The notes beneath the pieces are model-generated. The model saw only the letters and a list, made by a program, of their open reading frames with translations, made no database searches and was not told where the DNA came from. From Parvibaculum sp. (GTDB lineage Bacteria > Pseudomonadota > Alphaproteobacteria > Parvibaculales > Parvibaculaceae): a DNA stretch of 64,000 nucleotides. Where the stretch lies: positions 1 through 64,000 of the forward strand of contig JAEPQD010000001.1 in assembly GCA_017642695.1 (NCBI GenBank). Direction: 5' to 3'. The position numbers and the translations under genes were made by a program. Below, in pieces: positions 52,376 to 62,512 of this stretch (the stretch's first letter is position 1; every line of letters starts with the position of its first letter).

Positions 52376-53566
52376 ATGTCCGAACCTGCCCCCTCTTTTC
52401 CGGCCCTACCCTCTCGCCATAAGCGAAGCCTTGCCGCCGCCATCGTTTCGATGGGCATGGTGAACCTCGCCATGGGGATTGCCTTTCCGTTGACGGCTCT
52501 CATTCTCGCGCGGCAGGGCGTCGAGCCGGGAATGATTGGACTTTCGACCGCCGCCCAGGCGGCTCCGGTCTTTGTGATCTCGCCGTTTGCGGCTCGGATC
52601 ATGCGCCGTTTCGGTCCGGCAGACGTGATGATATTCGGCTTGCTGCTCGCCGGTGTCTCTTTCGTGCTGATGGCGCTCTATCCAAACCTTCTCGCCTGGT
52701 TTCCCCTCCGCTTTCTCCTCGGATCGGCGGCAACGCTTCTCTGGGCGACGAGCGAGGCTTGGATCAATTCTCTCGCGGAAGACGAAAGGCGCGGACGTGT
52801 TATCGGCATCTATAGCGCCGCGGCCGCCGCAGGCTTCGCTTCCGGCCCTATGCTTCTTGTCCTCATCGGCACGGACCTCACCCCGTTCCATTTCGGCGCT
52901 GCTCTTCTTTTCGCCGCCGCAGCGGTGGTCGCAACGGCAGATCGCAGCCGCACCTATTTCGGAGAAGGCGGCTCCACAACTTCAGCCATGTGGAAACTGG
53001 TTTTCATCGCACCGGCAGCATTGCTCGCAAACTTCTTCTTTGCCGCCGCCGAAGACTCGCTCGTTACCTTCTTTCCGCTCTACGCCATACGCACCGGCAT
53101 GTCGGAAGATTCGAGCCTCGTCCTTCTGACGATAGCTGCTCTAGGCGCCATCGTAACACAGCCGCTTATCGGCATCGTCGCCGACAAGATGAATCGTCTC
53201 GATCTCCTGATCGGTCTCGTTGTTGCGACGCTTGGCGGCTATCTTCTCCTGCCGTTCGTCATGCCCGCAGCCATCGCAACTGGCTTCACTCTCTTTCTCG
53301 TTGTGGGTCTCGCAAACGGGATATTCACGCTCGCCATGGTGCTGGTGGGCGAACGCTTTCGCGGCGCGGAGCTTGCGGGCGCAAGCGCGTTCACCACCGC
53401 CATGTGGGGTACCGGCGCGTTGATCGGTGCGCCGCTTTCCGGCATCGCCATGCAGGCATGGGATCCGCATGGTCTTATCGCCGCCGTGGTGTTGATATTC
53501 TTCGCCTATCTTCCTTTCCCAATTTTCGCCCGCATCCGCGCGAGGAAATCGGATGCGGAACAATAA
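52376..53566 (+). CDS. MFS transporter (YcaD/DHA-like)
   Basis: 396 aa, 12 predicted helices; the first pair contains MVNLAMGIAFPLTALILARQGVEPGMIGLSTAAQA, and ATSEAWINSLAEDERRGRVIGIYSAAAAAGFASGP matches the YcaD/small MFS exporter group. Efflux of a small molecule is likely. AGGATGAG precedes the ATG. It is probably controlled by the divergent cysteine-rich regulator; if that senses Fe-S or redox state, the transported compound may be a redox-active toxin or chelator. Confidence 0.87.
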   Translation: MSEPAPSFPALPSRHKRSLAAAIVSMGMVNLAMGIAFPLTALILARQGVEPGMIGLSTAAQAAPVFVISPFAARIMRRFGPADVMIFGLLLAGVSFVLMALYPNLLAWFPLRFLLGSAATLLWATSEAWINSLAEDERRGRVIGIYSAAAAAGFASGPMLLVLIGTDLTPFHFGAALLFAAAAVVATADRSRTYFGEGGSTTSAMWKLVFIAPAALLANFFFAAAEDSLVTFFPLYAIRTGMSEDSSLVLLTIAALGAIVTQPLIGIVADKMNRLDLLIGLVVATLGGYLLLPFVMPAAIATGFTLFLVVGLANGIFTLAMVLVGERFRGAELAGASAFTTAMWGTGALIGAPLSGIAMQAWDPHGLIAAVVLIFFAYLPFPIFARIRARKSDAEQ

Positions 53567-53639
53567 AAAGAAGTCTTGAGCTTCGCGGCAGCGGGAATAT
53601 TCTGCGCGGCTTTTCTTTTGCCAACGGCAATGACCGCAA

Positions 53640-55052
53640 ATGTCCGCAAGGCACCCATCTATCGGAACGAACCATCACCTCTGGATGGCAGAAGCCAGGG
53701 CAACGCTGGCGCTCGCCTGGCCCCTGATCGCAACAAACCTTGCTCAGGTCGCGATAAACGCAACTGACGTCGTCATGATGGGATGGCTCGGTCCCGAGGC
53801 TCTCGCCTCCGGAGCGCTCGGCTCGAACCTCTACTTTGCGGTGATGATCTTCGGTATCGGCGTAGTGACAGCGGCGGCACCGATGGCATCAGCCGAGCTT
53901 GGACGCCGCAGCCATTCCGTCCGCGACGTACGCCGCACCATCCGGCAGGCTTTCTGGGCGGCGGCGACGCTTTGCCTGCCCTTCTGGCTCGTGCTCTGGC
54001 AAACGGAATCTATCCTGATTTTACTCGGTCAGGAAACGGCGCTCGCCGCACGTGCGGCCTCCTACACACGCGCAATGCAATGGGCTTTGCTGCCGACATT
54101 CCTCTATGTCGTGCTGCGCATCTTCATCTCTGCACTGGAACGTCCGCGCTGGGCCCTGATGATCGGCAGTCTGGCAATCCCCTTCAATGCCTTTGCAAAT
54201 TGGTGCCTTATGTTCGGCAACCTCGGCATGCCCGCACTCGGCCTTCAGGGAGCGGGCGTCGGCAGCGTGCTCACAGGTTTCTTCATGCTGGGAGCCATGG
54301 CGCTTGTCGTCGTTACCGACCGTCGCTTCCGGCGCTATCATCTGTTCGGACGCTTCTGGCGCGCCGACTGGTCGCGCTACCGCGAACTCTGGCGTCTCGG
54401 CCTGCCGATCGGTATGACGCTCGCTTTCGAGGTACTTGTATTCAACGCCGCCGTTCTGCTGATGGGGCTTTTCGGTGCGACGGCGCTTGCCGCGCATTCG
54501 ATCGCTCTCCAGATCGCCGCAATCTCCTTCATGGTGCCGCTCGGCTTCTCGCAGGCGGTGACAGTGCGCGTCGGTCGCGCATTGGGGGCAGGTGATCGCG
54601 ACGCCATTACCAGGGCGGGCTGGACGCCGCTCGCAATGGGTGTGACCTTCATGGCGACGATGGGCCTTTTGATGATCCTCTTTCCTCATACGCTGATCGG
54701 AATCTTTCTCGACCGCACCGTTCCGGAAAATGCGGAAGTCATTCGTCTGGCTGTATCGTTTCTCGCCATAGCTGCCCTCTTCCAGGTGTTCGATGGCGCG
54801 CAGGCAATCGCCGCGGGCATGCTGCGGGGCCTGCAAGACACGCGCATGCCGATGATCTATGCCGGTATCGGCTACTGGATCATCGGCTTGAGCTCCGGCA
54901 TTCTCCTCGCATTTCCATATGAAATGGAGGGCGTCGGCATCTGGCTGGGTCTTGCAACAGGGCTCGCCGCCGTCTCCGTGTTGATGATTTTCCGCTGGCA
55001 GCGTCGGGAAAGGCTTGGCCTCGACCGGCCTCTTTGGCAGGAAAGAACCTGA
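53640..55052 (+). CDS. MATE family efflux transporter (NorM-like)
   Basis: 470 aa, 12 predicted helices in two six-helix halves. The halves begin with ARATLALAWPLIATNLAQVAINATDVVMMGWLG and LPIGMTLAFEVLVFNAAVLLMGLFGATALAAHSIALQIA, NorM-type signatures. Exports cationic drugs against Na+ or H+. The start is ATG 53640 or, less likely, ATG 53685; no strong Shine-Dalgarno for either. Follows the MFS gene at 73 nt and may be read through from it. Confidence 0.9.
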   Translation: MSARHPSIGTNHHLWMAEARATLALAWPLIATNLAQVAINATDVVMMGWLGPEALASGALGSNLYFAVMIFGIGVVTAAAPMASAELGRRSHSVRDVRRTIRQAFWAAATLCLPFWLVLWQTESILILLGQETALAARAASYTRAMQWALLPTFLYVVLRIFISALERPRWALMIGSLAIPFNAFANWCLMFGNLGMPALGLQGAGVGSVLTGFFMLGAMALVVVTDRRFRRYHLFGRFWRADWSRYRELWRLGLPIGMTLAFEVLVFNAAVLLMGLFGATALAAHSIALQIAAISFMVPLGFSQAVTVRVGRALGAGDRDAITRAGWTPLAMGVTFMATMGLLMILFPHTLIGIFLDRTVPENAEVIRLAVSFLAIAALFQVFDGAQAIAAGMLRGLQDTRMPMIYAGIGYWIIGLSSGILLAFPYEMEGVGIWLGLATGLAAVSVLMIFRWQRRERLGLDRPLWQERT

Positions 55053-55170
55053 GGCACGGGCGAGCAGCAAGGCTCCCTTGTGCCGCATGCACACCCCGAT
55101 ATGATGCCGGCATCCGCGTAAGCCGCCGTCGAAGCGCGGTGTCACGAGCCGGTAAAGAGGGGTCTCCGAA

Positions 55171-56322
55171 TTGAGTATCGTGTACCGCGCAACTGGCGTG
55201 TTCATGTCCTGCATCGTCGCGATCGCGGCCATTCAGCTTGCCGCATTTCCTGCCCTCGCGGCCGACGGCCTCGAGTTCACCGCATCACAACTCATCTGGA
55301 ATCCCGAGGACCGGACTGAAACGAAGACAGGCGCTCTGACCTGGGAAGGGGGCATCGAAATCTCGTCGCCCGATGCGGAATTTGGCGGCTGGTCGGGGTT
55401 GGCAATCAGTCCAGACGGATCGGCATTGCTTGCCGTCTCGGACGAAGGCCGATGGCTTACCGCCATCCTCCTTTACGATGAACGGGGACGATTGTCGGGA
55501 CTGGCCGAAGCGAGAATCTCACCCATGCTCGGTCTGGACGGTCAACCGATCTCGGGCAAGTCGCTGGGCGACGCGGAAAGCCTTGTCATCGATTCCGGAA
55601 GCGCGGAAACACTGATAGGCAATGCCTATGTCGGCTTCGAACGAGCGCACAGAATATGGCGCTACGACCTCGAAAAATCGGGAGCCGGCGCAAAGCCCGA
55701 ACAATTGCTGACCCAGCGGCATTTCGGCCGCTTGAACCTGAACGCAGGTATCGAATCTCTCGAACTTCTGCCGCCCTCCAACGAAAGCGACGAACCGCGG
55801 CTCCTGGCCATCACCGAAGAGACGCTCGATCCGCGCGGAAACATCAAGGCATTCATTGCGGATGGTCATGACATATCCTGGTTCGCAATAGAACCACGCG
55901 AACCTTACAAGCCGACCGACGTGGCGCGTCTCCCGAACGGCGACATTCTGCTGCTCGAACGCCGCTTCTCGATGTTGGCAGGCGTCGGTATGCAGCTTCG
56001 TCGCATCGCCGCTGACGACATCAAGCCGGACGCCATCGTGGATGGCGAGGTGCTGGTAGATGTCGGCCAGCGCTATTCGATCGACAACATGGAAGGGCTT
56101 GCCGTCCGCGAAGACGAGAATGGTGACCTGCTCGTCTACATGATCTCGGACAATAACTTCAACGCCCTGCAGCGGACGTTGCTGCTGATGTTCCGTTTAC
56201 CGGGCGATGACACGAAACCGGCGCTACCCGGCCGATCGTCTACGCTCCCCCAAATCCCGGAAGCGGGCGCACCGTTCGGCGAAGCAGATAAGTTGGAAGA
56301 AGTTGGGCAAGAGCCCAGCTGA
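55171..56322 (+). CDS. Esterase-like activity of phytase family protein, exported
   Basis: 383 aa. Signal peptide (about 1-30, ending FPALA|ADG) and a beta-propeller-like domain of the phytase-like family (PF13449): GGWSGLAISPDGSALLAVSDEGRWL, GDAESLVID, GIESLELL, NMEGLAVREDENGDLLVYMISDNNF. A phosphatase/esterase role in the periplasm is inferred from the family name only. The TTG start at 55171 has AGAGGGG 8 nt upstream; GTG 55180 is an alternative. The 3' end overlaps the convergent VUT-like gene by 83 nt. Confidence 0.85.
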   Translation: MSIVYRATGVFMSCIVAIAAIQLAAFPALAADGLEFTASQLIWNPEDRTETKTGALTWEGGIEISSPDAEFGGWSGLAISPDGSALLAVSDEGRWLTAILLYDERGRLSGLAEARISPMLGLDGQPISGKSLGDAESLVIDSGSAETLIGNAYVGFERAHRIWRYDLEKSGAGAKPEQLLTQRHFGRLNLNAGIESLELLPPSNESDEPRLLAITEETLDPRGNIKAFIADGHDISWFAIEPREPYKPTDVARLPNGDILLLERRFSMLAGVGMQLRRIAADDIKPDAIVDGEVLVDVGQRYSIDNMEGLAVREDENGDLLVYMISDNNFNALQRTLLLMFRLPGDDTKPALPGRSSTLPQIPEAGAPFGEADKLEEVGQEPS

Positions 56323-56920
56323 GCTGGATCGCCGCCTCCACCAGTAGTCGCCCGCCAAGCTGTGCATCCCAAACCAGCGCCGGCCGCGTGTTGAAAGCGA
56401 CCGCAAATGCCGTCCCCCCGAGGAACGCCGCAAGGAGCGGTGCCTTCCACCAGGGAATACCGCGCAGCCGGTCAAAGAACAGAATGTTCACAAGCTGGCC
56501 GACGGCCATTGCGCCCACAAAAGAAGCCGCAAGCGCATAGGGTGCGATTTCTTGTTCGAAATCCGCGATGAGGCCTTCCCGAAGGGCCCATGCGATGGCG
56601 CCGCCGATGAACAGCCAGGCAAGCAGGGCCGCCGTCAGGGCAAGCGCGGCGCCATAGCGGCGACTGGTCAGATTCAGGATAAAGAAAACCAGCGGAAGCA
56701 GAAGAAAGCCCCAATTCAGCCAGTCCGACGGATCGAGCAGCGGATCGATGGAGGCAAGAAAACCAAATTCAGGCGCGGGCTCGTCTCTCAGACAGAATGC
56801 TGCCAGAAACGCCAGGCAGAGCGCCACAACCGGCAGAATCAGTCTGACAAGCGCCGTGACGAACCGGGAAACGATCCCCGGCCGGCTTACCGGCACTCGG
56901 TCAATCCCCCTATCAAGCAT
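56240..56920 (-). CDS. VUT-family-like membrane protein (possible queuosine precursor transporter)
   Basis: 226 aa with about six hydrophobic segments. Signature-like pieces of the VUT/YhhQ family are visible: SDWLNWGFLLLPLVFFILNLTSRRYG and ASFVGAMAVGQLVNILFFDRLRGIPWWKAPLLAAFLGG. YhhQ imports the queuosine precursor 7-cyano-7-deazaguanine or 7-aminomethyl-deazaguanine. The N-terminal ~50 residues and the C-terminal tail are longer than usual. ATG 56920 has GGGGG upstream; the GTG at 56926 is an alternative. The C-terminus runs 83 nt into the opposite phytase-like gene. Confidence 0.65.
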   Translation of the reverse strand: MLDRGIDRVPVSRPGIVSRFVTALVRLILPVVALCLAFLAAFCLRDEPAPEFGFLASIDPLLDPSDWLNWGFLLLPLVFFILNLTSRRYGAALALTAALLAWLFIGGAIAWALREGLIADFEQEIAPYALAASFVGAMAVGQLVNILFFDRLRGIPWWKAPLLAAFLGGTAFAVAFNTRPALVWDAQLGGRLLVEAAIQLSWALAQLLPTYLLRRTVRPLPGFGGA

Positions 56921-57020
56921 GTACACGCCCCCAGTTACCCACTGGACTGAAGTCTAGCGAGGCCGTGCATCGGTCGAAAGCCCGCCCCTCGATTTTCGGA
57001 AATATGGGTAAATGCCAACA

Positions 57021-57048
57021 AAAAAGGCGGCCGACGGGCCGCCTTTTT
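57021..57048 (-). terminator. Rho-independent terminator of rpmB
   Basis: A perfect 12-bp stem AAAAAGGCGGCC/GGCCGCCTTTTT with a 4-nt loop lies 19 nt after the rpmB stop, with T runs on either strand. Confidence 0.92.
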
Positions 57049-57066
57049 CGGAAGATCTGAAATTCC

Positions 57067-57357
57067 TCAGGCAGCCGCCGCCTGCACTTTGGCAATCTCA
57101 CGCTTCAGCTTCAACGCGCGCGACGAGAGCTGTGCATCAGACGCTTTCAGCAGAAAGGGATCGAGTCCGCCATTGTGTTCGACGGACCGGAGCGCATGCG
57201 CGGAAATGCGAAGGCTTACCTGTCGGCCGAGCGCGTCGCTGATCAGCGTCACCTGGCAGAGATTCGGGAGGAACCGGCGACGCGTTTTGCGGTTCGCGTG
57301 GCTCACATTGTTGCCGGACATCACGGCTTTGCCGGAGAGTTCGCAGCGGCGGGACAT
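57067..57357 (-). CDS. rpmB: 50S ribosomal protein L28
   Basis: 96 aa. [33 protein letters not shown] is the alphaproteobacterial L28 start; the zinc-binding cysteine pairs of other L28 types are absent. AAGGA precedes the ATG at 57357. Has its own promoter (57422-57450) and terminator. Confidence 0.97.
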   Translation of the reverse strand: MSRRCELSGKAVMSGNNVSHANRKTRRRFLPNLCQVTLISDALGRQVSLRISAHALRSVEHNGGLDPFLLKASDAQLSSRALKLKREIAKVQAAAA

Positions 57358-57421
57358 AGGATTTTCCTTCGAAATACGAGGGGACCGCCGCAGAGAACCG
57401 CGCAGCCCGGACAGGCGGGCA

Positions 57422-57450
57422 CGTATAAAAGGCCCCGCACGGCCCGTCAA
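57422..57450 (-). promoter_or_regulatory. rpmB promoter
   Basis: On the minus strand TTGACG (57445-57450), a 17-bp spacer and TATACG (57422-57427). The start would fall about 60 nt before the rpmB ATG. A strong sigma-70-type promoter suits a ribosomal-protein gene. Confidence 0.75.
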
Positions 57451-57467
57451 GGCCCGAAAATACTGCT

Positions 57468-58508
57468 TTAGCCACCTTTCGCGTCGCCGAGAACGAGGCC
57501 GAGAAGCCGGCGGGCCGCCGCCGTGGGCGTGGCCCGACCTTCCGCAACGTCTCCCTCCAGTTCCGGGATAAGCTTGGCTGCCCTGACGTCTGCCTTGAGA
57601 GCCGCAAAGAGCCCCTCGCGGATCTCGGTCCACATCCATGCCCGGGCCTGCGCGGCGCGCAGACGGGTCAGCTCGCCAGCCTCGGACAGGGCATCGTGAT
57701 GCTCGCAGGCGGCTTTCCATATGGCGGCGAGCCCCTCTCCTTTGAGGGCGGAGGCAAGCAGCACGCTAGGTGTCCAGGAGGCATTTTTCGGCCGCATCAG
57801 ATGGAGCGCCGTCTTGTACTCCAACTGAGCGCGGCGGGCAGCGGGAATGAGGTCTCCATCGGCCTTGTTGACCACAATGAGGTCAGCAAGCTCCATGATG
57901 CCACGCTTGATACCTTGTAATTCGTCGCCGCCACCGGGGGACAGCAGCAGGATAAACATGTCGACCATATCGGCGACCGCCGTCTCGGATTGGCCGACAC
58001 CCACAGTTTCGATGATCACGACATCGTAGCCGGCGGCTTCGGTAAGCAGCATCGCCTCGCGTGTCCGGCGCGCAACGCCACCAAGGGTGCCGCCCGAGGG
58101 GGAGGGGCGTATAAAAGCGTTCGGATTGCGCGCAAGCAGTTCCATGCGCGTCTTGTCGCCAAGAATCGATCCTCCGGTACGGGCCGACGAAGGATCGATT
58201 GCCAATACTGCGACCTTGTGCCCCGCGCCGGTCAGGTACTGGCCAAAGGCCTCGGTAAAAGTCGATTTACCGACCCCCGGTGCGCCGGAGAGCCCAAGCC
58301 GGACGGCCTTGCCGGTCTCCGGAAGCAGTTCGGCCAGAAGCGCCTGCGCTATCTCCTGGTGGTCCGCACGGGACGATTCGACAAGGGTTATGGCGCGCGC
58401 CAGCGCCGTTCGGCTTCTGTCGCGAATGCCATCCGCCAGTTGCCTTGCATCCGGGAGCCCTCTGTTGAGGGCTCGGCGCTGGGCGTGCTTTTTCTCTGTT
58501 CCGCTCAT
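57468..58508 (-). CDS. meaB: Methylmalonyl Co-A mutase-associated GTPase MeaB
   Basis: G3E GTPase that loads adenosylcobalamin onto and protects methylmalonyl-CoA mutase. 346 aa; P-loop GAPGVGKST (75-83), [19 protein letters not shown] (MeaB/ArgK signature) and the GTP-specificity motif NKAD. The ATG at 58508 follows GGGAGG with no spacer, so the true start or RBS usage is unclear; longer readings upstream are not conserved-looking. The mutase gene lies 1.5 kb away on the same strand. Confidence 0.95.
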   Translation of the reverse strand: MSGTEKKHAQRRALNRGLPDARQLADGIRDRSRTALARAITLVESSRADHQEIAQALLAELLPETGKAVRLGLSGAPGVGKSTFTEAFGQYLTGAGHKVAVLAIDPSSARTGGSILGDKTRMELLARNPNAFIRPSPSGGTLGGVARRTREAMLLTEAAGYDVVIIETVGVGQSETAVADMVDMFILLLSPGGGDELQGIKRGIMELADLIVVNKADGDLIPAARRAQLEYKTALHLMRPKNASWTPSVLLASALKGEGLAAIWKAACEHHDALSEAGELTRLRAAQARAWMWTEIREGLFAALKADVRAAKLIPELEGDVAEGRATPTAAARRLLGLVLGDAKGG

Positions 58509-58653
58509 CCTCCCAGTTGCATACTTGGCTGGACCTGCCCCGTCCAGCCCTCGCGCGGAAGACGGGAACCATGGCATGGCGGCGTTCAGCCCCGGTTCAG
58601 TTTGCAGGCGTGAAAGTCGCTGGATTTCTGTGGAAATGACGGGAGCGGTGGCT

Positions 58654-59529
58654 ATGCCTTCGACATTCAAGGGCCGCACTGGATACCGGACAGCGGCCGC
58701 GCTGGTCGCGTGCCTCGTGCTCGCCGCCGGAGCTTCCACGCCGAGCGTGGCTACGCCCGTTCCCTTGGAGCGCACCGAAGCTTCGCCCGATCTTCGAGCC
58801 GACTATACCGTGTATGTCGGCGGCCTGATCGTCGCCGAAGGCTCAATGAGCGCCACGCTGGAGGGCGAGGATTACTTTCTGAAGAATGAACTCGGCTCTG
58901 CTGGTCTTCCCGGCAAGTTCTGGAACGCGCGATGGACGATGACGAGCGAAGGCCGCATCGTGGAAGATGCACTACGCCCAAGCCGGTTCGCTTTCAGCGC
59001 TTGGGAAAAGAACGAAACCAAGAAACGCGAGATTCTTTACGACGATCACGGCGTGCCAACACTTTCCTTCGACCCGCCGTTACCTGAAGCGGAAATCGGG
59101 AAGACACCTCCGGGAGAGCGCCGAAATACCCTTGATCCGGTCAGCGCTTTCCTGCTTCCCGTAGTCGCAGACGGGAATCCTTGCGACAGGAGCATTCCCG
59201 TCTTCGACGGCAAGCGCCGCTACGACCTGCATCTTGTCTTCGACAAGGAGGAAGAGTTGACGACTCGAGATGGCGGCTATAGCGGCGAGGCAATCCGCTG
59301 CAAGGTTCGCGTCCAGCCAAGAACCGGTCTTGACCGTGCAAAGCTGACCACCATGCTGCAGCGCCGGGACGACACTTTCATATGGCTCGCGCCTGTCAGC
59401 GGCGGGAGATTATACATCCCCGTTCGCGTTCAGATGCGGACGCCAGTTGGCGGTGCCGTTCTCGATGTCGTGAAACTTCGCCGGTACGCAGCGAAGGATA
59501 TTTCCGCCGCAGCCACGGCGGCAGAATAA
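58654..59529 (+). CDS. DUF3108 domain-containing protein, exported
   Basis: 291 aa. Signal peptide (about 10-36), then a DUF3108 beta-barrel-like domain: [63 protein letters not shown] and [12 protein letters not shown]. Probably periplasmic or outer-membrane associated; function unknown. In related genomes DUF3108 is often next to rpmB; here meaB lies between them. The ATG at 58654 has GGGAG 8 nt upstream; ATG 58636 is an alternative. Confidence 0.85.
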   Translation: MPSTFKGRTGYRTAAALVACLVLAAGASTPSVATPVPLERTEASPDLRADYTVYVGGLIVAEGSMSATLEGEDYFLKNELGSAGLPGKFWNARWTMTSEGRIVEDALRPSRFAFSAWEKNETKKREILYDDHGVPTLSFDPPLPEAEIGKTPPGERRNTLDPVSAFLLPVVADGNPCDRSIPVFDGKRRYDLHLVFDKEEELTTRDGGYSGEAIRCKVRVQPRTGLDRAKLTTMLQRRDDTFIWLAPVSGGRLYIPVRVQMRTPVGGAVLDVVKLRRYAAKDISAAATAAE

Positions 59530-59536
59530 GAGCGCG

Positions 59537-59770
59537 TTACTTGCGCCCGACCTGTCGGCTGACTTCACTATGGAGAGCACGCAAGCGTTTCACCAGATCG
59601 TCTTCCTGCGCCGTTCCCGCGGTTTCGATCTCCTGCAACAGGCTCTCGAGACGCGCCGCCAGCATGCCGTAATAGGCCTTCTGCCTGCCATCCATGTTCT
59701 CGTCGTCTACCTTGACGGCATCCGCCATGCGGCTGCGCTTCGGGCGCAACAAATCTTCCTCGGTGCTCAT
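59537..59770 (-). CDS. Small conserved-looking charged protein, 77 aa
   Basis: Not recognised. The ATG at 59770 has GGAGG 4 nt upstream, a strong start. The product is hydrophilic: a charged N-terminus (LLRPKRSRMADAVKVDD), then a helix-rich region with heptad-like spacing (LESLLQEIETAG...LVKRLRALHSEVSRQV), suggesting a short coiled coil. Convergent with DUF3108, 7 nt apart. Confidence 0.6.
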   Translation of the reverse strand: MSTEEDLLRPKRSRMADAVKVDDENMDGRQKAYYGMLAARLESLLQEIETAGTAQEDDLVKRLRALHSEVSRQVGRK

Positions 59771-60054
59771 GGCACCTCCGCAGATCTCGCTCATGTTGAA
59801 TCCATGTAGGGCAGCCGCGTTTTCCCGGTTTCCTGACGGGAGGGCACGACTTGCCGGACAGAGCCCATAGGCGGCGCTCGGAGATCGTTGAGCGGCACGC
59901 GTGCAATGCCCATCGGCTCTATGGCCGAATGCTTGCGCGGTGAAATAGTCCGGCGTGCGCGTGCTTGCAATAGCAGAGCGCCTTCAGCGCGCTTTTGACG
60001 CACACAAAGACCGAAATCTGTGCAGTTTCTATGTCTGCCGATTTGTCAGGCAGA

Positions 60055-62211
60055 TCAAGCGGCCTGCCGTCGTTTTTCCCGGATAAGCGCCAGAATTTCG
60101 CTCGCCGCTGTGGGAATATTCGTACCCGGACCAAAGATGGCAGAGGCGCCGGCCTTTTTCAGGAAATCGTAATCCTGCTGGGGAATCACCCCCCCGCAAA
60201 CAATGAGAATGTCGTCGGCGCCCTCTTCCTTCAACGCTTGTGCAAGCGCTGGAACAAGCGTCTTGTGTCCCGCGGCAAGGCTCGAGATACCTATCACATG
60301 CACATCGTTCTCGATGGCATCGCGCGCCGCTTCCTCCGGCGTCTGAAAAAGCGGTCCGACGTCGACATCGAAGCCAAGATCTGCAAAAGCCGTCGCAATG
60401 ACTTTCGCACCGCGGTCATGTCCATCCTGACCCATCTTCACAACAAGCATGCGGGGACGACGGCCCTCAGCTTCCGCAAATGCCTCGATTTCCTTTGAAA
60501 TCTTCATGAAGCCCTCATCGCCTTCATAGGCCTGCGCATAGACACCCGAGATGGATTTGATCTCGGCGCGGTGGCGGCCGAATACTTCTTCCATAGCATC
60601 GGAAATTTCACCCACTGTCGCACGTGCCCGGGCAGCATCGATCGCGAGCGCCAGGAGATTGCCGTTACCGCGGGCCCCTTCGGTAAGCGCGGCGAGAGTC
60701 GCCCTGCACTTCGCCTCGTCGCGGGAAGCCCGGACGGCTTTCAGACGCTCAACCTGCGAGGCAAGCACCTTTGCGTTGTCGATATCGAGAATCTCGATGG
60801 GATCGGCATTCGCCGGGCGGTACTTGTTGACACCGACGATCACTTCTTCGCCGCGGTCAATTTTCGCCTGACGCCGGGCGGCCGCCTCTTCGATCTTCAG
60901 CTTCGGCATACCTGTACCGACCGCCTTGGTCATGCCGCCGAGTTCTTCCACTTCCTCGATCAGCTTCCATGCCTCGCTGGCTAGCGAGTGGGTCAGGCTC
61001 TCGATGTAATAGGAGCCTCCCATCGGATCGATGACGTTCGTGATGCCGGTCTCATGCTGGATCACGAGCTGCGTGTTGCGCGCGATGCGGGCGGAAAAAT
61101 CCGTCGGCAGCGCGATCGCTTCGTCGAGCGCATTCGTATGCAGCGACTGTGTACCGCCGAGAACGGCCGCCATCGCCTCGATCGTGGTGCGGATCACGTT
61201 GTTATAAGGATCCTGCTCGGTGAGAGAAACACCAGATGTCTGACAATGCGTCCGCAGCATGGACGACTTCGCATCTTTCGGATTGAACTCCGACATGATC
61301 CGCGCCCAGAGGAAACGGGCGGCACGAAGCTTCGCGATCTCCATGAAGAAGTTCATACCGATGGCGAAGAAGAAGGAAAGACGCGGAGCAAATTCGTCGA
61401 CATCCAGCCCCGTGGAAAGCGCGGCGCGAACATACTCTCGGCCGTCTGCCAGCGTAAAGGCAAGCTCCTGAACCTGTGTCGCCCCCGCTTCCTGCATGTG
61501 ATAGCCGGAAATGGAGATCGTGTTGAACCTCGGCATGTTCTTCGAACAGAAGCCGATTATATCGGCGATAATCCGCATCGACGGCTCGGGCGGATAGATA
61601 TAGGTGTTGCGGACCATGAACTCCTTCAGGATGTCGTTCTGGATCGTTCCTGAAAGCTCTTCTGGTTTGACACCCTGCTCTTCCGCCGCCACGACATAGT
61701 TTGCGAGGATCGGTATGACGGCACCATTCATCGTCATGGAGACCGACATCTCGTTCAGCGGGATCTGGTCGAAGAGGATTTTCATATCCTCGACGCTGTC
61801 GATCGCGACGCCTGCCTTGCCGACGTCACCCACGACACGTGGATGATCGCTGTCGTAGCCGCGGTGCGTCGCAAGGTCGAAGGCAACGGACAGGCCTTTT
61901 TGTCCAGCGGCAAGATTGCGGCGGTAGAAGGCATTGGATTCTTCAGCGGTGGAGAACCCCGCATACTGACGGATGGTCCAGGGGCGACCGGCATACATCG
62001 TCGCCTGCGGACCGCGCGTATAGGGCGCAAACCCGGGCAGCGTATCGACACCGAACCCTTCGCGCGCAATCCGGTCTAGGTCTTCCGCTGTATAAAGCGG
62101 CTTGACGTCGATTCCCTCTGGCGTGTGCCAAACCAGCGAAGAGGAGCCCTCCCCTTTCGTCTGCTTGGCAACTGCCGCTTCCCAGTCCTTGAGCGTCTTC
62201 CTGTCCGTCAT
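60055..62211 (-). CDS. scpA: Methylmalonyl-CoA mutase
   Basis: AdoCbl-dependent interconversion of methylmalonyl-CoA and succinyl-CoA. 718 aa: N-terminal TIM barrel (about 50-560; [27 protein letters not shown]) and a C-terminal B12-binding domain with D596-x-H598-x-x-G (axial histidine), SLAAGH and GG motifs. The single-chain length matches the E. coli Sbm/human homodimer type; no mutA small subunit is adjacent. The ATG at 62211 ([11 protein letters not shown]) has GAGGCGAA upstream; a longer reading to 62322 is not supported. Confidence 0.97.
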   Translation of the reverse strand: MTDRKTLKDWEAAVAKQTKGEGSSSLVWHTPEGIDVKPLYTAEDLDRIAREGFGVDTLPGFAPYTRGPQATMYAGRPWTIRQYAGFSTAEESNAFYRRNLAAGQKGLSVAFDLATHRGYDSDHPRVVGDVGKAGVAIDSVEDMKILFDQIPLNEMSVSMTMNGAVIPILANYVVAAEEQGVKPEELSGTIQNDILKEFMVRNTYIYPPEPSMRIIADIIGFCSKNMPRFNTISISGYHMQEAGATQVQELAFTLADGREYVRAALSTGLDVDEFAPRLSFFFAIGMNFFMEIAKLRAARFLWARIMSEFNPKDAKSSMLRTHCQTSGVSLTEQDPYNNVIRTTIEAMAAVLGGTQSLHTNALDEAIALPTDFSARIARNTQLVIQHETGITNVIDPMGGSYYIESLTHSLASEAWKLIEEVEELGGMTKAVGTGMPKLKIEEAAARRQAKIDRGEEVIVGVNKYRPANADPIEILDIDNAKVLASQVERLKAVRASRDEAKCRATLAALTEGARGNGNLLALAIDAARARATVGEISDAMEEVFGRHRAEIKSISGVYAQAYEGDEGFMKISKEIEAFAEAEGRRPRMLVVKMGQDGHDRGAKVIATAFADLGFDVDVGPLFQTPEEAARDAIENDVHVIGISSLAAGHKTLVPALAQALKEEGADDILIVCGGVIPQQDYDFLKKAGASAIFGPGTNIPTAASEILALIREKRRQAA

Positions 62212-62512
62212 TTCGCCTCTAACTCGCGGAATTGCCGGCAAGTTCAAGCGTCGAGCATAGCACGCCGCGCTTCCGGCCCAAAAAACCGCGCGGAGTATCC
62301 GGGAAGGCGACAGTGTGGTCAAACCTCCGGATGGGTGGGGCTCAAAGCCCTTTCTTCCCTTGCGTCAGTATCTTGCCGCTTATGCTGGCCGCCGCTCGTC
62401 GCATATCCTACGGTATCGGCGCTTCAAGGATTGTGGCCGCGCGAAATGCGTGGGCCACATGTAGGGGGAACGGCCACCGGCCGACGGCCGGGAAGAAAAT
62501 TCAGAGGGATGC
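62212..62512. other. Divergent intergenic region between mcm and the lipoprotein gene
   Basis: About 300 bp with no supported gene. It must hold promoters in both directions; I see no strong consensus pair and no cobalamin riboswitch-like structure. Confidence 0.5.
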
